Shown here: in pieces, positions 45,037 through 55,228 of the stretch | How the letters are laid out: each line of letters opens with the position of its first letter | How positions within the stretch are numbered: the first letter of the stretch is position 1 | Assembly (NCBI RefSeq): GCF_000377645.1 | Contig: NZ_KB898475.1 | Coordinates: 103,267 to 167,266, forward strand | Reading direction: 5' to 3' | Length of the DNA: 64,000 nucleotides | From: Thiomonas sp. FB-6 | GTDB lineage: Bacteria > Pseudomonadota > Gammaproteobacteria > Burkholderiales > Burkholderiaceae_C | Translations under genes and position numbers: made by a program | The notes under the pieces: model-generated | The model's input: only the letters and a program-made list of their open reading frames with translations | The model's database searches: none | What the model was told of the DNA's origin: nothing

Positions 45037-46029
45037 ATGCATCCTGATCTTTCTCTGGAACCCGCTGCGGGACGCTGGCGTCAGCGCCTGCCGCTGCTGC
45101 TGGCGGCCGGGCTGGCGCTGCTGCTGGCGCTGGCCCCGCTGTTCACCCATGACGCCTTCATCCTGCAGGTGCTGTTCAAGACCCTGCTGTTCGGCGCGCT
45201 GGGGGCTTCGTGGAGCCTGGTGGGCGGCTTCCTCGGGCGCATTTCCTTCGGGCACGGCTTTTTCCTGGGAGTCGGCGCCTACACCACGGTGCTGCTGATG
45301 CTGGACCTGCACCTGTCGCCGCTGCTGGGCATCCCGCTGGGCGGCTTGGCCGCCGCCGCGGTGGCCTGGCTGATCGCCGCGCCCACGCTGCGCCTGTCGG
45401 GGCATTACTTCGCCATGATCACCATCGGGCTGTTGCAGATCGGACTGCTGGGGGTCACCAACCTGTCGTGGGCGGGCGGGGCCAGCGGGCTTTCGGTGCC
45501 CATCGGCAACCACCCGTGGATGCTGCTGTTCCGCAACCGCATGCCCTATTACCTGCTGGCGGTGGTGCTCGCGCTGCTGAGCTTCGCGGTGGTGTACGGG
45601 AGTTCGCGTTCGCGCCTGGGCTACTACTGGCGCGCCATCAGCGGCGACGAGGCGGCCGCGCGCAGCCTGGGGGTGCCGGCGCAGCGCTGCAAGCTGCTGG
45701 GTTTCGCCCTGTCGGCGGCGCTGACGGGGGTGTGGGGCGGGTTCTTCGCCATCTACGTGGGGTTCATCGACCCCGATTCCATGTTCAGCCTGTCCACCTC
45801 GGTGGAGATCGTGCTGGTGGCCATCCTGGGCGGGGCCGGTTCGCTGTACGGCCCCTGGCTGGGCGCGGCGCTGCTGATTCCGCTGGGCGAGGTGTCGCGC
45901 GCCGCCTGGGGGGGCTCCAGCGGCGGCGCCGACGTGCTGGTGTACGGCCTGGTGATCGTGGCCGTCACGATGTTCCTTCCCGGCGGCTTGACCACCCTGA
46001 GGAGGCGCCATGGCGTTGCTCGAGGTTGA
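45037..46029 (+). CDS. ABC transporter permease, LivM type
   Basis: Inner-membrane permease of 330 residues, partner of the LivH-type protein. Characteristic segments are LVGGFLGRISFGHGFFLGVG and IAAPTLRLSGHYFAMITIGL, and ILGGAGSLYGPWLGAALLIP at the end. The start lies one base after the permease stop, and the end overlaps the ATPase gene by 20 bases, so the set is translationally coupled. No fused ATPase domain is present, unlike some LivM proteins. Confidence 0.92.
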   Translation: MHPDLSLEPAAGRWRQRLPLLLAAGLALLLALAPLFTHDAFILQVLFKTLLFGALGASWSLVGGFLGRISFGHGFFLGVGAYTTVLLMLDLHLSPLLGIPLGGLAAAAVAWLIAAPTLRLSGHYFAMITIGLLQIGLLGVTNLSWAGGASGLSVPIGNHPWMLLFRNRMPYYLLAVVLALLSFAVVYGSSRSRLGYYWRAISGDEAAARSLGVPAQRCKLLGFALSAALTGVWGGFFAIYVGFIDPDSMFSLSTSVEIVLVAILGGAGSLYGPWLGAALLIPLGEVSRAAWGGSSGGADVLVYGLVIVAVTMFLPGGLTTLRRRHGVARG

Positions 46030-46732
46030 GTCGCTGTGCAAGCGCTTCGGCGGCCTGACCGCCAATCGTGACGTCAGCTTCGCGGTGGAAGCGGGCGAAC
46101 GGCTGGCCATCATCGGCCCCAACGGCGCCGGCAAGAGCACGCTGTTCAACAGCCTGGCCTGCAGCTACGCGCCCACCTCCGGCGCCATCCGCTTCGACGG
46201 GCATTCCATCGTCGGCCTGAGTCCGGAGCAGGTGGCCGGGCTGGGGCTGGCGCGCACCTTCCAGATCCCGCGCAGTTTCGGGGACATGACGGTGCTGGAG
46301 AACACCATGGTCGGCGCGCTGCTGCGCCACCGGCGCATCGCCGACGCGCGGCGCCATGCCGAGCAGGTGTTGCGCAGCGTGGGCCTGGCCGGGCGCGCGC
46401 AGGAGCGGGCGGCGGCGCTGAACGTGGCCGGGCAGAAGCGCGTCGAGCTGGCGCGGGCGCTGGCCACCGGGCCGCGGCTGCTGCTGCTCGACGAGGTGGC
46501 CGGTGGGCTCAACCCGGGCGAGGCGATCGCGCTCGCGGAGATCCTGCGCGAGATCCATGCCCAGGGCGTGACCCTGCTGATCGTCGAACATGTGCTGGAG
46601 GTGGTGATGCGCCTGGCGCAGCGCGTGCTGGTGCTGAACTTCGGGCAGTTGATCGCGCAGGGTTCGCCGCAGGAGGTCGTGCGCGACCCCCTGGTGATCG
46701 AGGCCTACCTGGGGAGCAAGCATCGTGTCTGA
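46010..46732 (+). CDS. ABC transporter ATP-binding protein, LivG type
   Basis: ATPase of 240 residues. Walker A GPNGAGKST, Q-loop segment LARTFQIPRSFGDMTVLENT, and Walker B LLLLDEVAGGLNP are seen; the ABC signature is degenerate (ALNVAGQKRVELARALA in place of LSGGQ), a variation common in LivG proteins. H-loop IVEHVLEVV is intact. It overlaps livM by 20 bases and the second ATPase gene by eight, a compact operon. Together with the LivF-type ATPase it drives import. Confidence 0.92.
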   Translation: MALLEVESLCKRFGGLTANRDVSFAVEAGERLAIIGPNGAGKSTLFNSLACSYAPTSGAIRFDGHSIVGLSPEQVAGLGLARTFQIPRSFGDMTVLENTMVGALLRHRRIADARRHAEQVLRSVGLAGRAQERAAALNVAGQKRVELARALATGPRLLLLDEVAGGLNPGEAIALAEILREIHAQGVTLLIVEHVLEVVMRLAQRVLVLNFGQLIAQGSPQEVVRDPLVIEAYLGSKHRV

Positions 46733-47456
46733 GCATTCATCCGAAGCGATGCTGAGCATCGAGGACCTGGAAGTCGCCTACGGCGGCGTGCGCGCGGTGG
46801 GCGGCGTGTCGCTGGAAGTCGGGCGCGGCGAGGTGGTGGCCCTGCTGGGCGCCAACGGCGCGGGCAAGTCCAGCACCCTGCGCGCCGCGGTGGGCAGCGT
46901 GCGCGCGCGGGCCGGGCGCGTGCGCTTCGACGGCGAGGACATCACCGGCACGCCTCCCCACCGCCTGGTCTCGCGCGGACTGGCGATGATTCCGGAAGGA
47001 GCGCGCGTGTTCGCGCGCCAGAGCGTGGAAGCGAATCTGCGCCTGGGCGCCTTCACCGTGCACGACCAGGCCGAGGTGCAGCGGCGCCTGGAGCAGGTGT
47101 ACGGAATGTTCGGGCGCCTGGCCGAGCGGCGCGCGCAACTGGCCGGCACGCTTTCGGGCGGCGAGCGCCAGATGCTGGCCATCGGCCGCGCGCTGCTCAG
47201 CGGGCCGCGCCTGCTGCTCATCGACGAGCCGAGCCTGGGGCTTTCGCCCAAGCTGGTCGAGGAGGTGTTCGAAGCCTTGGCCGGGCTGAACCGCGAGCAG
47301 GGGCTGTCTGTGCTGCTGGTGGAACAGAACACCGCCATGGCGCTGGACCTGGCGGCGCGCGGCTACGTGCTGCAAAGCGGGCAGATCGTGCTGCACGGCA
47401 GCGCCGAGGAGCTGCGCAACGACGACGAGGTGCGGCGCGCCTACCTGGGCTTGTAG
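46725..47456 (+). CDS. ABC transporter ATP-binding protein, LivF type
   Basis: Second ATPase of the importer, 243 residues. Walker [16 protein letters not shown], the signature [16 protein letters not shown] and Walker [21 protein letters not shown] are intact, and the D-loop and H-loop ([14 protein letters not shown]) follow. It overlaps the LivG-type gene by eight bases and ends the transporter genes. The oxoprolinase gene follows after 158 bases that hold no obvious terminator. Confidence 0.93.
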   Translation: MSEHSSEAMLSIEDLEVAYGGVRAVGGVSLEVGRGEVVALLGANGAGKSSTLRAAVGSVRARAGRVRFDGEDITGTPPHRLVSRGLAMIPEGARVFARQSVEANLRLGAFTVHDQAEVQRRLEQVYGMFGRLAERRAQLAGTLSGGERQMLAIGRALLSGPRLLLIDEPSLGLSPKLVEEVFEALAGLNREQGLSVLLVEQNTAMALDLAARGYVLQSGQIVLHGSAEELRNDDEVRRAYLGL

Positions 47457-47614
47457 CGGGCAGCGGGTAGAGGACGGCATGTAGAGGGCCGGGCGCGCCG
47501 GCCGGTCCATGGTTTCGACGAACGCGGCTGCCTTGCGGGGCCGCGAGGGGCGGGTTCGCCCGCGAGCGGCGCGACACGGGGCGTCGCGGCAACGAGCAAA
47601 CGAGAGGAATCGAC

Positions 47615-50600
47615 ATGAAATGGCAGTTCTGGGTGGATCGCGGGGGCACCTTCACCGACATCGTCGCGCGCCGTCCCGACGGCTCGCTGGTGGCCAGCAA
47701 GCTGCTGTCGGAGAACCCCGAGCAGTACCGCGACGCGGCCGTGGCCGGCATCCGCCGCCTGCTCGGCCTGGCCGAGGGCCAGCCCATCACGCCGGAGCTG
47801 GTGGAATGCGTGCGCATGGGCACCACGGTGGCCACCAACGCGCTGCTGGAGCGCAAGGGTGAGCCGGTGCTGCTGGTGACCACGCGCGGTTTCGGCGACG
47901 CGCTGCGCATCGGCTACCAGAACCGTCCGCGCCTGTTCGAGCGCCATATCGTGCTGCCCGAACTGCTCTACCAGGAGGTGCTGGAGGTCGACGAGCGGGT
48001 GGACGCCGAGGGCGCCGTGGTGCGCGAGCTGGACGCCGGCGGGCTGCGCGAGCAACTGCAGGCGGCCTACGCGCGCGGCTTGCGCGCCGTGGCCATCGTG
48101 TTCATGCACGGCTACAAGCACACCGCGCACGAGGCGCTGGCGGCGCGGGTGGCGCGCGAGGTGGGTTTCACGCAGGTCAGCCCCTCGCACGAGAGCTCGC
48201 CCCTGATGAAATTCGTCTCCCGCGGCGACACGGCCGTGGTGGACGCCTATCTCTCGCCCATCCTGCAGCGCTACGTCGACCAGGTGGCCGCGCAGATGCC
48301 CGGCGTGCGCCTGTTGTTCATGCAGTCCAGCGGCGGGCTCACCCAGGCCAGCGCATTCCGCGGCAAGGACGCCATCCTGTCGGGCCCGGCCGGCGGGATC
48401 GTCGGCATGGCACGCACCGCCGAGCTGGCCGGCCACGCCCGGGTGATCGGATTCGACATGGGCGGAACCTCCACCGACGTTTCGCACTACGCCGGGGAAT
48501 ACGAGCGGGTGTTCGAGACCCAGGTGGCCGGCGTGCGCGTGCGCGCGCCCATGATGAGCATCCACACGGTGGCGGCCGGCGGCGGCTCGATCCTGCATTT
48601 CGACGGCAGCCGCATGCGCGTGGGGCCGGATTCGGCCGGCGCCAATCCGGGGCCGGCCTGCTACCGCCGCGGCGGCCCGCTGACCATCACCGACGCCAAC
48701 CTCATGCTGGGCCTGATCCGCCCCGAGCATTTCCCGGCGGTGTTCGGGCCCGATGGCCGACAGCCCCTGGACGAGGAGGTGGTGCGCGAGCGCTTTTCGC
48801 AACTGGCCGCGCGCATCGAGGCGCAGACCGGGCGGGTGCAGACCCCCGTCGGCGTGGCCGAGGGCTACGTGGACATCGCGGTGCAGGCCATGGCCGGCGC
48901 CATCAAGAAAATCTCGGTGGCCCGCGGCTACGACGTCACCCGCTACACCATGCAGTGCTTCGGGGGCGCAGGCGCGCAGGTGGCCTGCCGCGTGGCCGAT
49001 GCGCTGGGCATGAGCCGGGTCTACATCCACCCGCTGGCCGGCGTGCTGTCGGCCTACGGCATGGGCCTGGCCGACCAGAGCGCGATGCGCGAGCGCAGCG
49101 TGGAGCAGCAGCTCGACGCCGGCGGCCATGCGCGCATGCTGCAGGTGCTCGACGAGTTGCGCGGCGAGGCGTGCGAAGCCCTGGTGGCGCAGGGGCTGGA
49201 GGCCTCCGGCGTGCGCACCGTCGAGCGCGTGTTGCTGCGCTACCAGGGTACCGACACCGCGCTGGCCGTGGAGCCCGGCGAGCCGCCGCGCATGCGCGAG
49301 CGCTTCGAGCAGGCCTACCTGCAGCGCTTCGCCCACCTGCTGCAGGGGCGTGCGCTGATCGTCGAATCGGCCTCGGTCGAGGCCATCGCGGGCGGCAGCG
49401 AGATGCACGAGCGGCCGCAGGACACGCAGCGCCGCAGCGCCGCGCCGGTGGCGCAGTCGATGCGGCTGTTCCACCAGGGCGCCTGGCACCCGGCGGTGCT
49501 GGTGCTGCGTCGCGACTGCAAGCCCGGGCACCATGTCGAGGGGCCGGCGGTGATCGTGGACGCCAACACCACCATCACGGTGGCTCCCGAATGGCGCGCC
49601 GAGATCACGCCGCTGGACCACGTGGAGTTGGTGCGCACGGTGCCGCGCCGCGACGCGCGCGACTGCGACACCGAAGCCGACCCGGTGCTGCTCGAGGTGT
49701 TCAACAACCTGTTCATGAACATCGCCGAACAGATGGGGGCGCAGCTGCAGAACACGGCGGTGTCGGTGAACATCAAGGAGCGCCTGGACTTCTCCTGCGC
49801 GCTGTTCGATCAGCAGGGCAACCTGATCGCCAACGCGCCGCACGTGCCGGTGCATCTGGGCTCCATGGGCGAGAGCATCCGCACCGTGATCGAGCGCAAC
49901 GCCGCGAGCGTGCGTGCGGGCGACGTGTACCTGCTCAACGACCCCTACCACGGCGGCACCCACCTTCCGGACGTGACCGTGGTGACGCCGGTGTTCGACT
50001 CCGCGGGACGCGAGATCCTGTTCTACGTCGGCTCGCGCGGGCACCACGCCGACATCGGCGGGCTCACGCCGGGCTCCATGCCCCCGGACTCGCGCACCAT
50101 CGACGACGAAGGGGTGGTGTTCGACAACGTCAAGCTGGTCGAACAGGGCGTGCTGCAGGAGCAGCGCGTGCTGGAACTGCTGCGCTCGGGGCCGCTGCCG
50201 GCACGCAACCCGCAGGAGAACCTGGCCGACCTGAAGGCGCAGATCGCCGCCAATGCCAAGGGCGCCGCCGAGCTGCTGCGGCTGGTGGAGGCCTACGGGC
50301 TGCCGGTGGTGCGCGCCTACATGCGCCACGTGCAGGACAACGCGGAGCAGGCGGTGCGCCGGGTGATCGGCGCGCTGCGCGACGGCAGCTACACGCTGGA
50401 CCTGGACAACGGCGGGCGCATCCAGGTGGCGGTGCGCGTCGATGCCCAGGCGCGTAGCGCGGTGATCGACTTCAGCGGCACCTCGGCGCAGCTGGACAAC
50501 AACTTCAACGCGCCGCGCGCGGTGACCACGGCGGCCGTGCTGTACGTGTTCCGCTGTCTGGTGGACGACGACATTCCGCTCAACGCCGGCTGCCTCAAGC

Positions 50601-51235
50601 CGCTGCAGGTGATCGTCCCGGAGGGCTCGATGCTGGCGCCGCGCCATCCGGCCGCCGTGGTGGCCGGCAACGTGGAAACCTCCCAGTGCGTGACCAACGC
50701 GTTGTTCGGCGCCCTGGGCGTGCAGGCGGCCAGCCAGTGCACGATGAACAACTTCACCTTCGGCGACGAGCGGCGCCAGTACTACGAGACCATCGCCGGC
50801 GGCTCCGGTGCCGGCGGGGTGTTCGACGCCGACGGCAAGCTGGTGGACGGTTTCGACGGAACCTCGGTGGTGCAGACCCACATGACCAACTCCCGGCTGA
50901 CCGATCCGGAGGTGCTGGAGTTCCGCTTCCCGGTGCGCGTGGAGGGCTTCTCCCTGCGCAGCGGCTCCGGCGGGCAGGGGCGCTGGCAGGGCGGCGAGGG
51001 CGGGGCGCGGCGCATTCGCTTCCTCGCGCCGATGACCGCCAGCATCCTGTCCAACGGACGCCTGCGCCCGGCCTTCGGCCTGCGCGGCGGCGCGCCGGGC
51101 GCGCCCGGTGTGAACCGCGTGCTGCGCGCCGACGGCAGCGAGCTGTTGCTGGGCCCCACGGCCAGCGTGCAGATGCAGCCCGGCGACGTGTTCGAGATCC
51201 TCACGCCCGGAGGAGGGGGCTACGGGGCGGCCTGA
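47615..51235 (+). CDS. 5-oxoprolinase / hydantoinase HyuA-HyuB fusion (OPLAH type)
   Basis: A 1206-residue ATP-dependent hydrolase that opens 5-oxoproline to glutamate or acts on hydantoins. The N-terminal half (about 1-680) is HyuA-like: [60 protein letters not shown] and [12 protein letters not shown] (an actin-like phosphate-binding motif). The C-terminal half (about 690-1206) is HyuB-like: [39 protein letters not shown] [18 protein letters not shown] single chain of this size matches eukaryotic OPLAH and bacterial oxoprolinases rather than split hydantoinases. GAGAGGAATCGAC precedes the ATG. It follows the importer genes and is terminated by a 12-bp hairpin. Confidence 0.92.
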   Translation: MKWQFWVDRGGTFTDIVARRPDGSLVASKLLSENPEQYRDAAVAGIRRLLGLAEGQPITPELVECVRMGTTVATNALLERKGEPVLLVTTRGFGDALRIGYQNRPRLFERHIVLPELLYQEVLEVDERVDAEGAVVRELDAGGLREQLQAAYARGLRAVAIVFMHGYKHTAHEALAARVAREVGFTQVSPSHESSPLMKFVSRGDTAVVDAYLSPILQRYVDQVAAQMPGVRLLFMQSSGGLTQASAFRGKDAILSGPAGGIVGMARTAELAGHARVIGFDMGGTSTDVSHYAGEYERVFETQVAGVRVRAPMMSIHTVAAGGGSILHFDGSRMRVGPDSAGANPGPACYRRGGPLTITDANLMLGLIRPEHFPAVFGPDGRQPLDEEVVRERFSQLAARIEAQTGRVQTPVGVAEGYVDIAVQAMAGAIKKISVARGYDVTRYTMQCFGGAGAQVACRVADALGMSRVYIHPLAGVLSAYGMGLADQSAMRERSVEQQLDAGGHARMLQVLDELRGEACEALVAQGLEASGVRTVERVLLRYQGTDTALAVEPGEPPRMRERFEQAYLQRFAHLLQGRALIVESASVEAIAGGSEMHERPQDTQRRSAAPVAQSMRLFHQGAWHPAVLVLRRDCKPGHHVEGPAVIVDANTTITVAPEWRAEITPLDHVELVRTVPRRDARDCDTEADPVLLEVFNNLFMNIAEQMGAQLQNTAVSVNIKERLDFSCALFDQQGNLIANAPHVPVHLGSMGESIRTVIERNAASVRAGDVYLLNDPYHGGTHLPDVTVVTPVFDSAGREILFYVGSRGHHADIGGLTPGSMPPDSRTIDDEGVVFDNVKLVEQGVLQEQRVLELLRSGPLPARNPQENLADLKAQIAANAKGAAELLRLVEAYGLPVVRAYMRHVQDNAEQAVRRVIGALRDGSYTLDLDNGGRIQVAVRVDAQARSAVIDFSGTSAQLDNNFNAPRAVTTAAVLYVFRCLVDDDIPLNAGCLKPLQVIVPEGSMLAPRHPAAVVAGNVETSQCVTNALFGALGVQAASQCTMNNFTFGDERRQYYETIAGGSGAGGVFDADGKLVDGFDGTSVVQTHMTNSRLTDPEVLEFRFPVRVEGFSLRSGSGGQGRWQGGEGGARRIRFLAPMTASILSNGRLRPAFGLRGGAPGAPGVNRVLRADGSELLLGPTASVQMQPGDVFEILTPGGGGYGAA

Positions 51236-51241
51236 GGCGAT

Positions 51242-51269
51242 GCTGCCGGCCCGGCCTCGGGCCGGCAGC
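51242..51269 (+). terminator. Perfect 12-bp hairpin downstream of the oxoprolinase gene
   Basis: GCTGCCGGCCCG, four-base loop GCCT, then its exact complement. It starts seven bases after the stop. No T-run follows, so it may end transcription with Rho, or protect the mRNA 3' end. Confidence 0.6.
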
Positions 51270-51445
51270 GCGGGGCCGGACGGCCGTGCCGCCGGGTCGA
51301 TGGGTGTTGCATGGGCGCATCAGTCCCGCCCGGAGCGCAAGAAACATCCGGTAGTATCTGCCGGCCTTGCGGCCCCCTTCCCGTCCCCGCGGGAGTTTGT
51401 CGGGGATTAATATTTCGCCTTTTTTCCCTCGTTCAAGGGCTTGCC

Positions 51446-53023
51446 ATGGCCACGCGCCGTCTGTTCGTGCTCGACATCCGCCGCAGCTTCGTGCTGCTGG
51501 CCGCGCTGTTCATCGCCTCGATGGCGGTGATCACCGTGCTCAACGTGAACCATGGCCGGGCGGCGCTGCTGGCCGAGCGCAGGATCATGCTGCGCAACGC
51601 CACCGAGACCGCTCTGGGCGCGGTGAAGTACTACGCCGGCCAGGTGCAGCAAGGCAAGATGACCGAAGCGCAGGCGCAGGCGGCGGCCATGGCCGCGGTG
51701 AAGGAGATGCGCTACGGCAAGACCGGCTATTTCAGCATCAACAACGACGACGTTCCCTATCCGAAGATGCTGATGCATCCCATGCTGCCGCAGATGGATG
51801 GGCACGTGATGGATTCGCCCAAGTTCGATACCTCGACCGGCTATCAGGTCGACGGCCAGGCCCCGGTCGCCACCGACGGAAAGCTCAACCTGTTCAGCGC
51901 CGTGGTGGACGTGGCGCGAGCCGGCACGGGCTACGTCGAATACCAGTTCCCCAAGCCCAAGGCGGGCGGCGGGGTCACCCAGTCGGACTATCCCAAGCTG
52001 GCCTACGTCGGCACCTACGCGCCCTGGCACTGGGCCCTCGTCACCGGCGACTACGTGGACGACATCGACGCGGCGGCCTGGCAGAACAGCCTGGGCGGCA
52101 TCATCGTCTCGGGCGTCATGGTGTTGTTGCTGCTGGCGCTGGCGACCTGGATCGTGCGGCGCATCGGGCGTGACGTGGAACGCGGCATGGGAACCTTCCA
52201 GAAGCTGGAGGCCGGCGACCTGAGCGTGCGCTTCGACGCCGACGGCTCCGACGAGATCAGCGCCATCCTGCGTTCGGCGCAGTCCATGGTGGCGCGCTTC
52301 ACCCAGACCATGGTCTCGGTGTCGCAGGCCTCGGAAGGCATCGAGAGCTCGGCGCGCCAGGTCTCGGCCACCGCGCAGGGGCTGTCGCAGGCCACCTCGG
52401 AGCAGGCGGCCACCGTGGAGCAGACCTCGGCCACGGTGGAGCAGGCCTCGGCGTCGATCCAGCAGAGCTCGGACAACGCCCGCCAGACCGATTCCATCGC
52501 CGAGGACGCGGCCCAGCAGGCGCGCGAGGGCGGCACCGCGGTGGCCGAGAGCGTGGAGGCGATGCGTTCGATCGCCGAGCGCATTTCCATCATCGACGAC
52601 ATCGCCTACCAGACCAACATGCTGGCGCTGAACGCGGCCATCGAGGCGGCGCGCGCCGGCGAGCACGGCAAGGGCTTCGCGGTGGTGGCCGCCGAGGTAC
52701 GCAAGCTGGCCGAGAAGAGCCAGGCCGCGGCCAAGGAAATCGGCCAGCTGGCCTCGTCCACGGTGGAGAAGGCCGAGACGGCGGGCTCGCGCCTGGAGGC
52801 GCTGCTGCCGGCGATCGCGCGCACCTCGGACCTGGTGCGCGAGATCAGCGCGGCGGCCGAGGAGCAGGCATCCGGCATGAAGCAGATCAGCACCGCGGTG
52901 GCGCAGCTCAGCAGCGTGACCCAGCAGAACGCCGCGTCTTCCGAGCAGCTGGCGGCGACGTCCGAGAGCATGAACGACCAGGCCGTGCAATTGCGCGAGC
53001 TGATGCGCCGCTTCCGCATCTGA
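51446..53023 (+). CDS. Methyl-accepting chemotaxis protein with Cache sensor
   Basis: Chemoreceptor of 525 residues. TM1 (about 11-35: [18 protein letters not shown]), a periplasmic single Cache domain (about 40-190) with [31 protein letters not shown] and [22 protein letters not shown]2 (about 210-235), a HAMP segment and a long signalling coiled coil. The conserved tip is [20 protein letters not shown] with [20 protein letters not shown]. There is no C-terminal CheR pentapeptide. The ATG at 51446 is taken because TM1 starts soon after. Cache domains of this type often bind small carboxylates or amino acids; whether it senses a substrate of the neighbouring catabolic genes is inference. Confidence 0.93.
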   Translation: MATRRLFVLDIRRSFVLLAALFIASMAVITVLNVNHGRAALLAERRIMLRNATETALGAVKYYAGQVQQGKMTEAQAQAAAMAAVKEMRYGKTGYFSINNDDVPYPKMLMHPMLPQMDGHVMDSPKFDTSTGYQVDGQAPVATDGKLNLFSAVVDVARAGTGYVEYQFPKPKAGGGVTQSDYPKLAYVGTYAPWHWALVTGDYVDDIDAAAWQNSLGGIIVSGVMVLLLLALATWIVRRIGRDVERGMGTFQKLEAGDLSVRFDADGSDEISAILRSAQSMVARFTQTMVSVSQASEGIESSARQVSATAQGLSQATSEQAATVEQTSATVEQASASIQQSSDNARQTDSIAEDAAQQAREGGTAVAESVEAMRSIAERISIIDDIAYQTNMLALNAAIEAARAGEHGKGFAVVAAEVRKLAEKSQAAAKEIGQLASSTVEKAETAGSRLEALLPAIARTSDLVREISAAAEEQASGMKQISTAVAQLSSVTQQNAASSEQLAATSESMNDQAVQLRELMRRFRI

Positions 53024-53064
53024 GCGCCCCCAGGACCGGGCTGCGCCCGGCCCGGCGCTTTCTT
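53024..53064 (+). terminator. Two-step hairpin terminator after the chemoreceptor gene
   Basis: Outer stem GCGCC/GGCGC (53024-53028, 53054-53058) and inner stem CCGGGC/GCCCGG (53036-53041, 53045-53050), then TTTCTT. A plausible intrinsic terminator. Confidence 0.6.
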
Positions 53065-53221
53065 GAGAGGCGCATAGGGGGCGGGGTACGCGCGAGCGTG
53101 CCCCGTTTGCCCCAGATCAAGGGATCCGGAGATTGACGCCGAATCCCGCGCGGCGCGTCAATGCTTGCATGCACAATCCGGCATCGGACCTTCACGGGCC
53201 GCCGGACTTCCCCGGCGCCCG

Positions 53222-55030
53222 ATGCCCTCGACCATGCGCCCCTGCGACCTGCCGCCTACTTCCGAGTTCGACGCGCAGGAGGCGCGGGTTCCCGGGAAGG
53301 GGCTGCGGCGGATCGCCGGCAAGGCCATCGGGTCGATCGCAGGCCGCTTCGGCACCCGCCGCAAGCGCGACGAGCACGAGTTGCGCATCGCCGCCGCCGT
53401 GTTCGAGTCGCAGGCGGGCATGCTGGTGACCGACGCCAACGGCGTGGTGCAGCGCGTCAACCGCGCCTTCAGCCGCATCACCGGGTACGAGCCCGCGGAC
53501 ATCGTCGGGCGCAATCCCCGCATGCTGCGCTCGGGCCTGCAGGCCCCGGGCTTTTACACCGACATGTGGCGCCAGTTGCGCGAGCAGGGGCATTGGCAGG
53601 GAGAACTGGTGAACCGCCACCGTGACGGTTCCCTGTACCACGAGCGCCTGGACGTCTCGGCCATTCGCGATGCGCACGGCGAGGTGCTGCATTACGTGGG
53701 ATCCATCACCGACATCACCCGCGAGAAAAGCGCCAGCGCCCGCATCGAGCACCTGCGCTACCACGACCCGCTGACCGAGCTGCCCAACCGCAGCCTGTTG
53801 CAGGACCGCCTGGCGCATGCGCTGCAGGCGGATTCGCGCAGCGGCGAGTACGGCGCGCTGCTGCTGCTCGACCTGGACGACTTCAAGAACGTCAACGACT
53901 CGCTGGGCCACGCCTTCGGCGACCGCGTGCTGGTGCAGGCGGCGCAGCGCATGCGCCGGGCCATCCGCACCGAGGACACGCTGGCGCGCTTCGGCGGCGA
54001 CACCTTCGCGGTGCTGGTCGAGGGCCTGGGACGCAGCCGCGCGGAGGCGGCCACGCGCGCTGCCGGCATCGCGGCCAAGCTGCGCCACGCGCTGCAGCAG
54101 CCTTTCCAGCTCGACGCGCGCGCGGTCTCCTGCGGCGCCAGCATCGGCCTGACCCTGTTCGACGGCGATGCCGAGCAGGTGGACGTGCTGATGCGCGAGG
54201 CCGAGCTGGCCATGTACCGCGCCAAGGAGCTGGGGCCGGGCGGACTGTGTTTTTTCGAGCAGGCGATGCAGCAGGAACTCGAAGCGCGCAACGCGCTGGA
54301 GGCCGACCTGCGCGCGGCGCTGGAGACCCGGCAGTTCCTGCTGGTCTACCAGGGCCAGTACGACGCGCGGGGGCGGCGCATCGGCGCGGAGGCCCTGCTG
54401 CGCTGGATGCACCCCGTCCGGGGCCTGCTCGGGCCGGGGTGCTTCATCGAGCTGGCCGAGCAGACCGGCCTGATCGAGCCCCTGGGCCAATGGGTCCTGG
54501 AGCAGGCCTGCGTGCAGCTCGCCGCGTGGGGGCGCGAGGACGGAAACTGCGCGCTGACCCTGGCGGTGAACATCAGCGCGCGCCAGTTCCGGCATGGTGA
54601 TTTCGTCGAGCGCGTGTTGCGGGCCATCGCCGCGGCGGGGGCCGACCCGCGCCGGCTGAAACTGGAAATCACCGAAAGCCTGGCGCTGGAGAACCTGCAG
54701 GACACGGTGCGCAAGCTGCGCGAGCTGCGCGCGCGGGGCCTGAGCGTCGCGCTGGACGACTTCGGCACCGGCAACTCCTCGCTGGCCTACCTGGCGCAGC
54801 TTCCGCTGGATCAGCTCAAGATCGACAAGTCCTTCGTCGACCAGCTGCCGCAGGACCCCACGTCGGCGCTGATCGTGCAGGCCGTGCTCGCCATGGGCCA
54901 CGGCATGGGACTGCAGGTCATCGCCGAGGGCGTGGAGACCACGGCCCAGTACGAGCATCTGGCGGGCCTGGGTTGCGATGCCTTCCAGGGCTTTCTGTTC
55001 GCGCGGCCGGTGGCCGCGACAGACTTTTAG
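53222..55030 (+). CDS. PAS-GGDEF-EAL protein with degenerate GGDEF motif (c-di-GMP phosphodiesterase candidate)
   Basis: A 602-residue cytosolic signalling protein. A PAS domain (about 65-185: MLVTDANGVVQRVNRAFSRI and VGSITDITREK) is followed by a GGDEF domain (190-345) with DPLTELPNRSLLQDRL but the motif GGDTF at 258-262 (Glu replaced by Thr), so cyclase activity is doubtful. The C-terminal EAL domain (about 350-600) retains EALLRW, ITESLALENL, DDFGTGNSSLAYL, KIDKSFV and AEGVETTAQYEHL, consistent with an active phosphodiesterase. The ATG at 53222 is chosen over a TTG upstream; no strong RBS is seen. It lies 199 bases before the HDOD gene. Confidence 0.88.
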   Translation: MPSTMRPCDLPPTSEFDAQEARVPGKGLRRIAGKAIGSIAGRFGTRRKRDEHELRIAAAVFESQAGMLVTDANGVVQRVNRAFSRITGYEPADIVGRNPRMLRSGLQAPGFYTDMWRQLREQGHWQGELVNRHRDGSLYHERLDVSAIRDAHGEVLHYVGSITDITREKSASARIEHLRYHDPLTELPNRSLLQDRLAHALQADSRSGEYGALLLLDLDDFKNVNDSLGHAFGDRVLVQAAQRMRRAIRTEDTLARFGGDTFAVLVEGLGRSRAEAATRAAGIAAKLRHALQQPFQLDARAVSCGASIGLTLFDGDAEQVDVLMREAELAMYRAKELGPGGLCFFEQAMQQELEARNALEADLRAALETRQFLLVYQGQYDARGRRIGAEALLRWMHPVRGLLGPGCFIELAEQTGLIEPLGQWVLEQACVQLAAWGREDGNCALTLAVNISARQFRHGDFVERVLRAIAAAGADPRRLKLEITESLALENLQDTVRKLRELRARGLSVALDDFGTGNSSLAYLAQLPLDQLKIDKSFVDQLPQDPTSALIVQAVLAMGHGMGLQVIAEGVETTAQYEHLAGLGCDAFQGFLFARPVAATDF

Positions 55031-55228
55031 ACGTTTGGCGAGGCCTGGATGCGAAGTTCCGGGCCAGGCGCGCCGTGAACTTTTCCGCGCGGGTGGGCAA
55101 TTTGTAGATCCCCAGCCGCGGACCGCTTGCCAAGGCGGGTCTGCGCGGAGTACCGTGGGGTCTCCGACGCCGGGCAGAGCGAATACGCCGCCGCCCGGAG
55201 CGCCCATTCGCAGTTCGCGAGGTCCCTC

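Noticed and set aside
47441..50881. A 1146-codon open frame antisense to the oxoprolinase gene
   Set aside because: Antisense to a gene with strong family motifs; its product is Arg/His/Ala/Gly-rich with no domain, the signature of GC-rich third-position shadows.
53165..53221. TTG start for the PAS-GGDEF-EAL gene
   Set aside because: No ribosome-binding site and a non-standard start; the ATG at 53222 gives the complete PAS domain.
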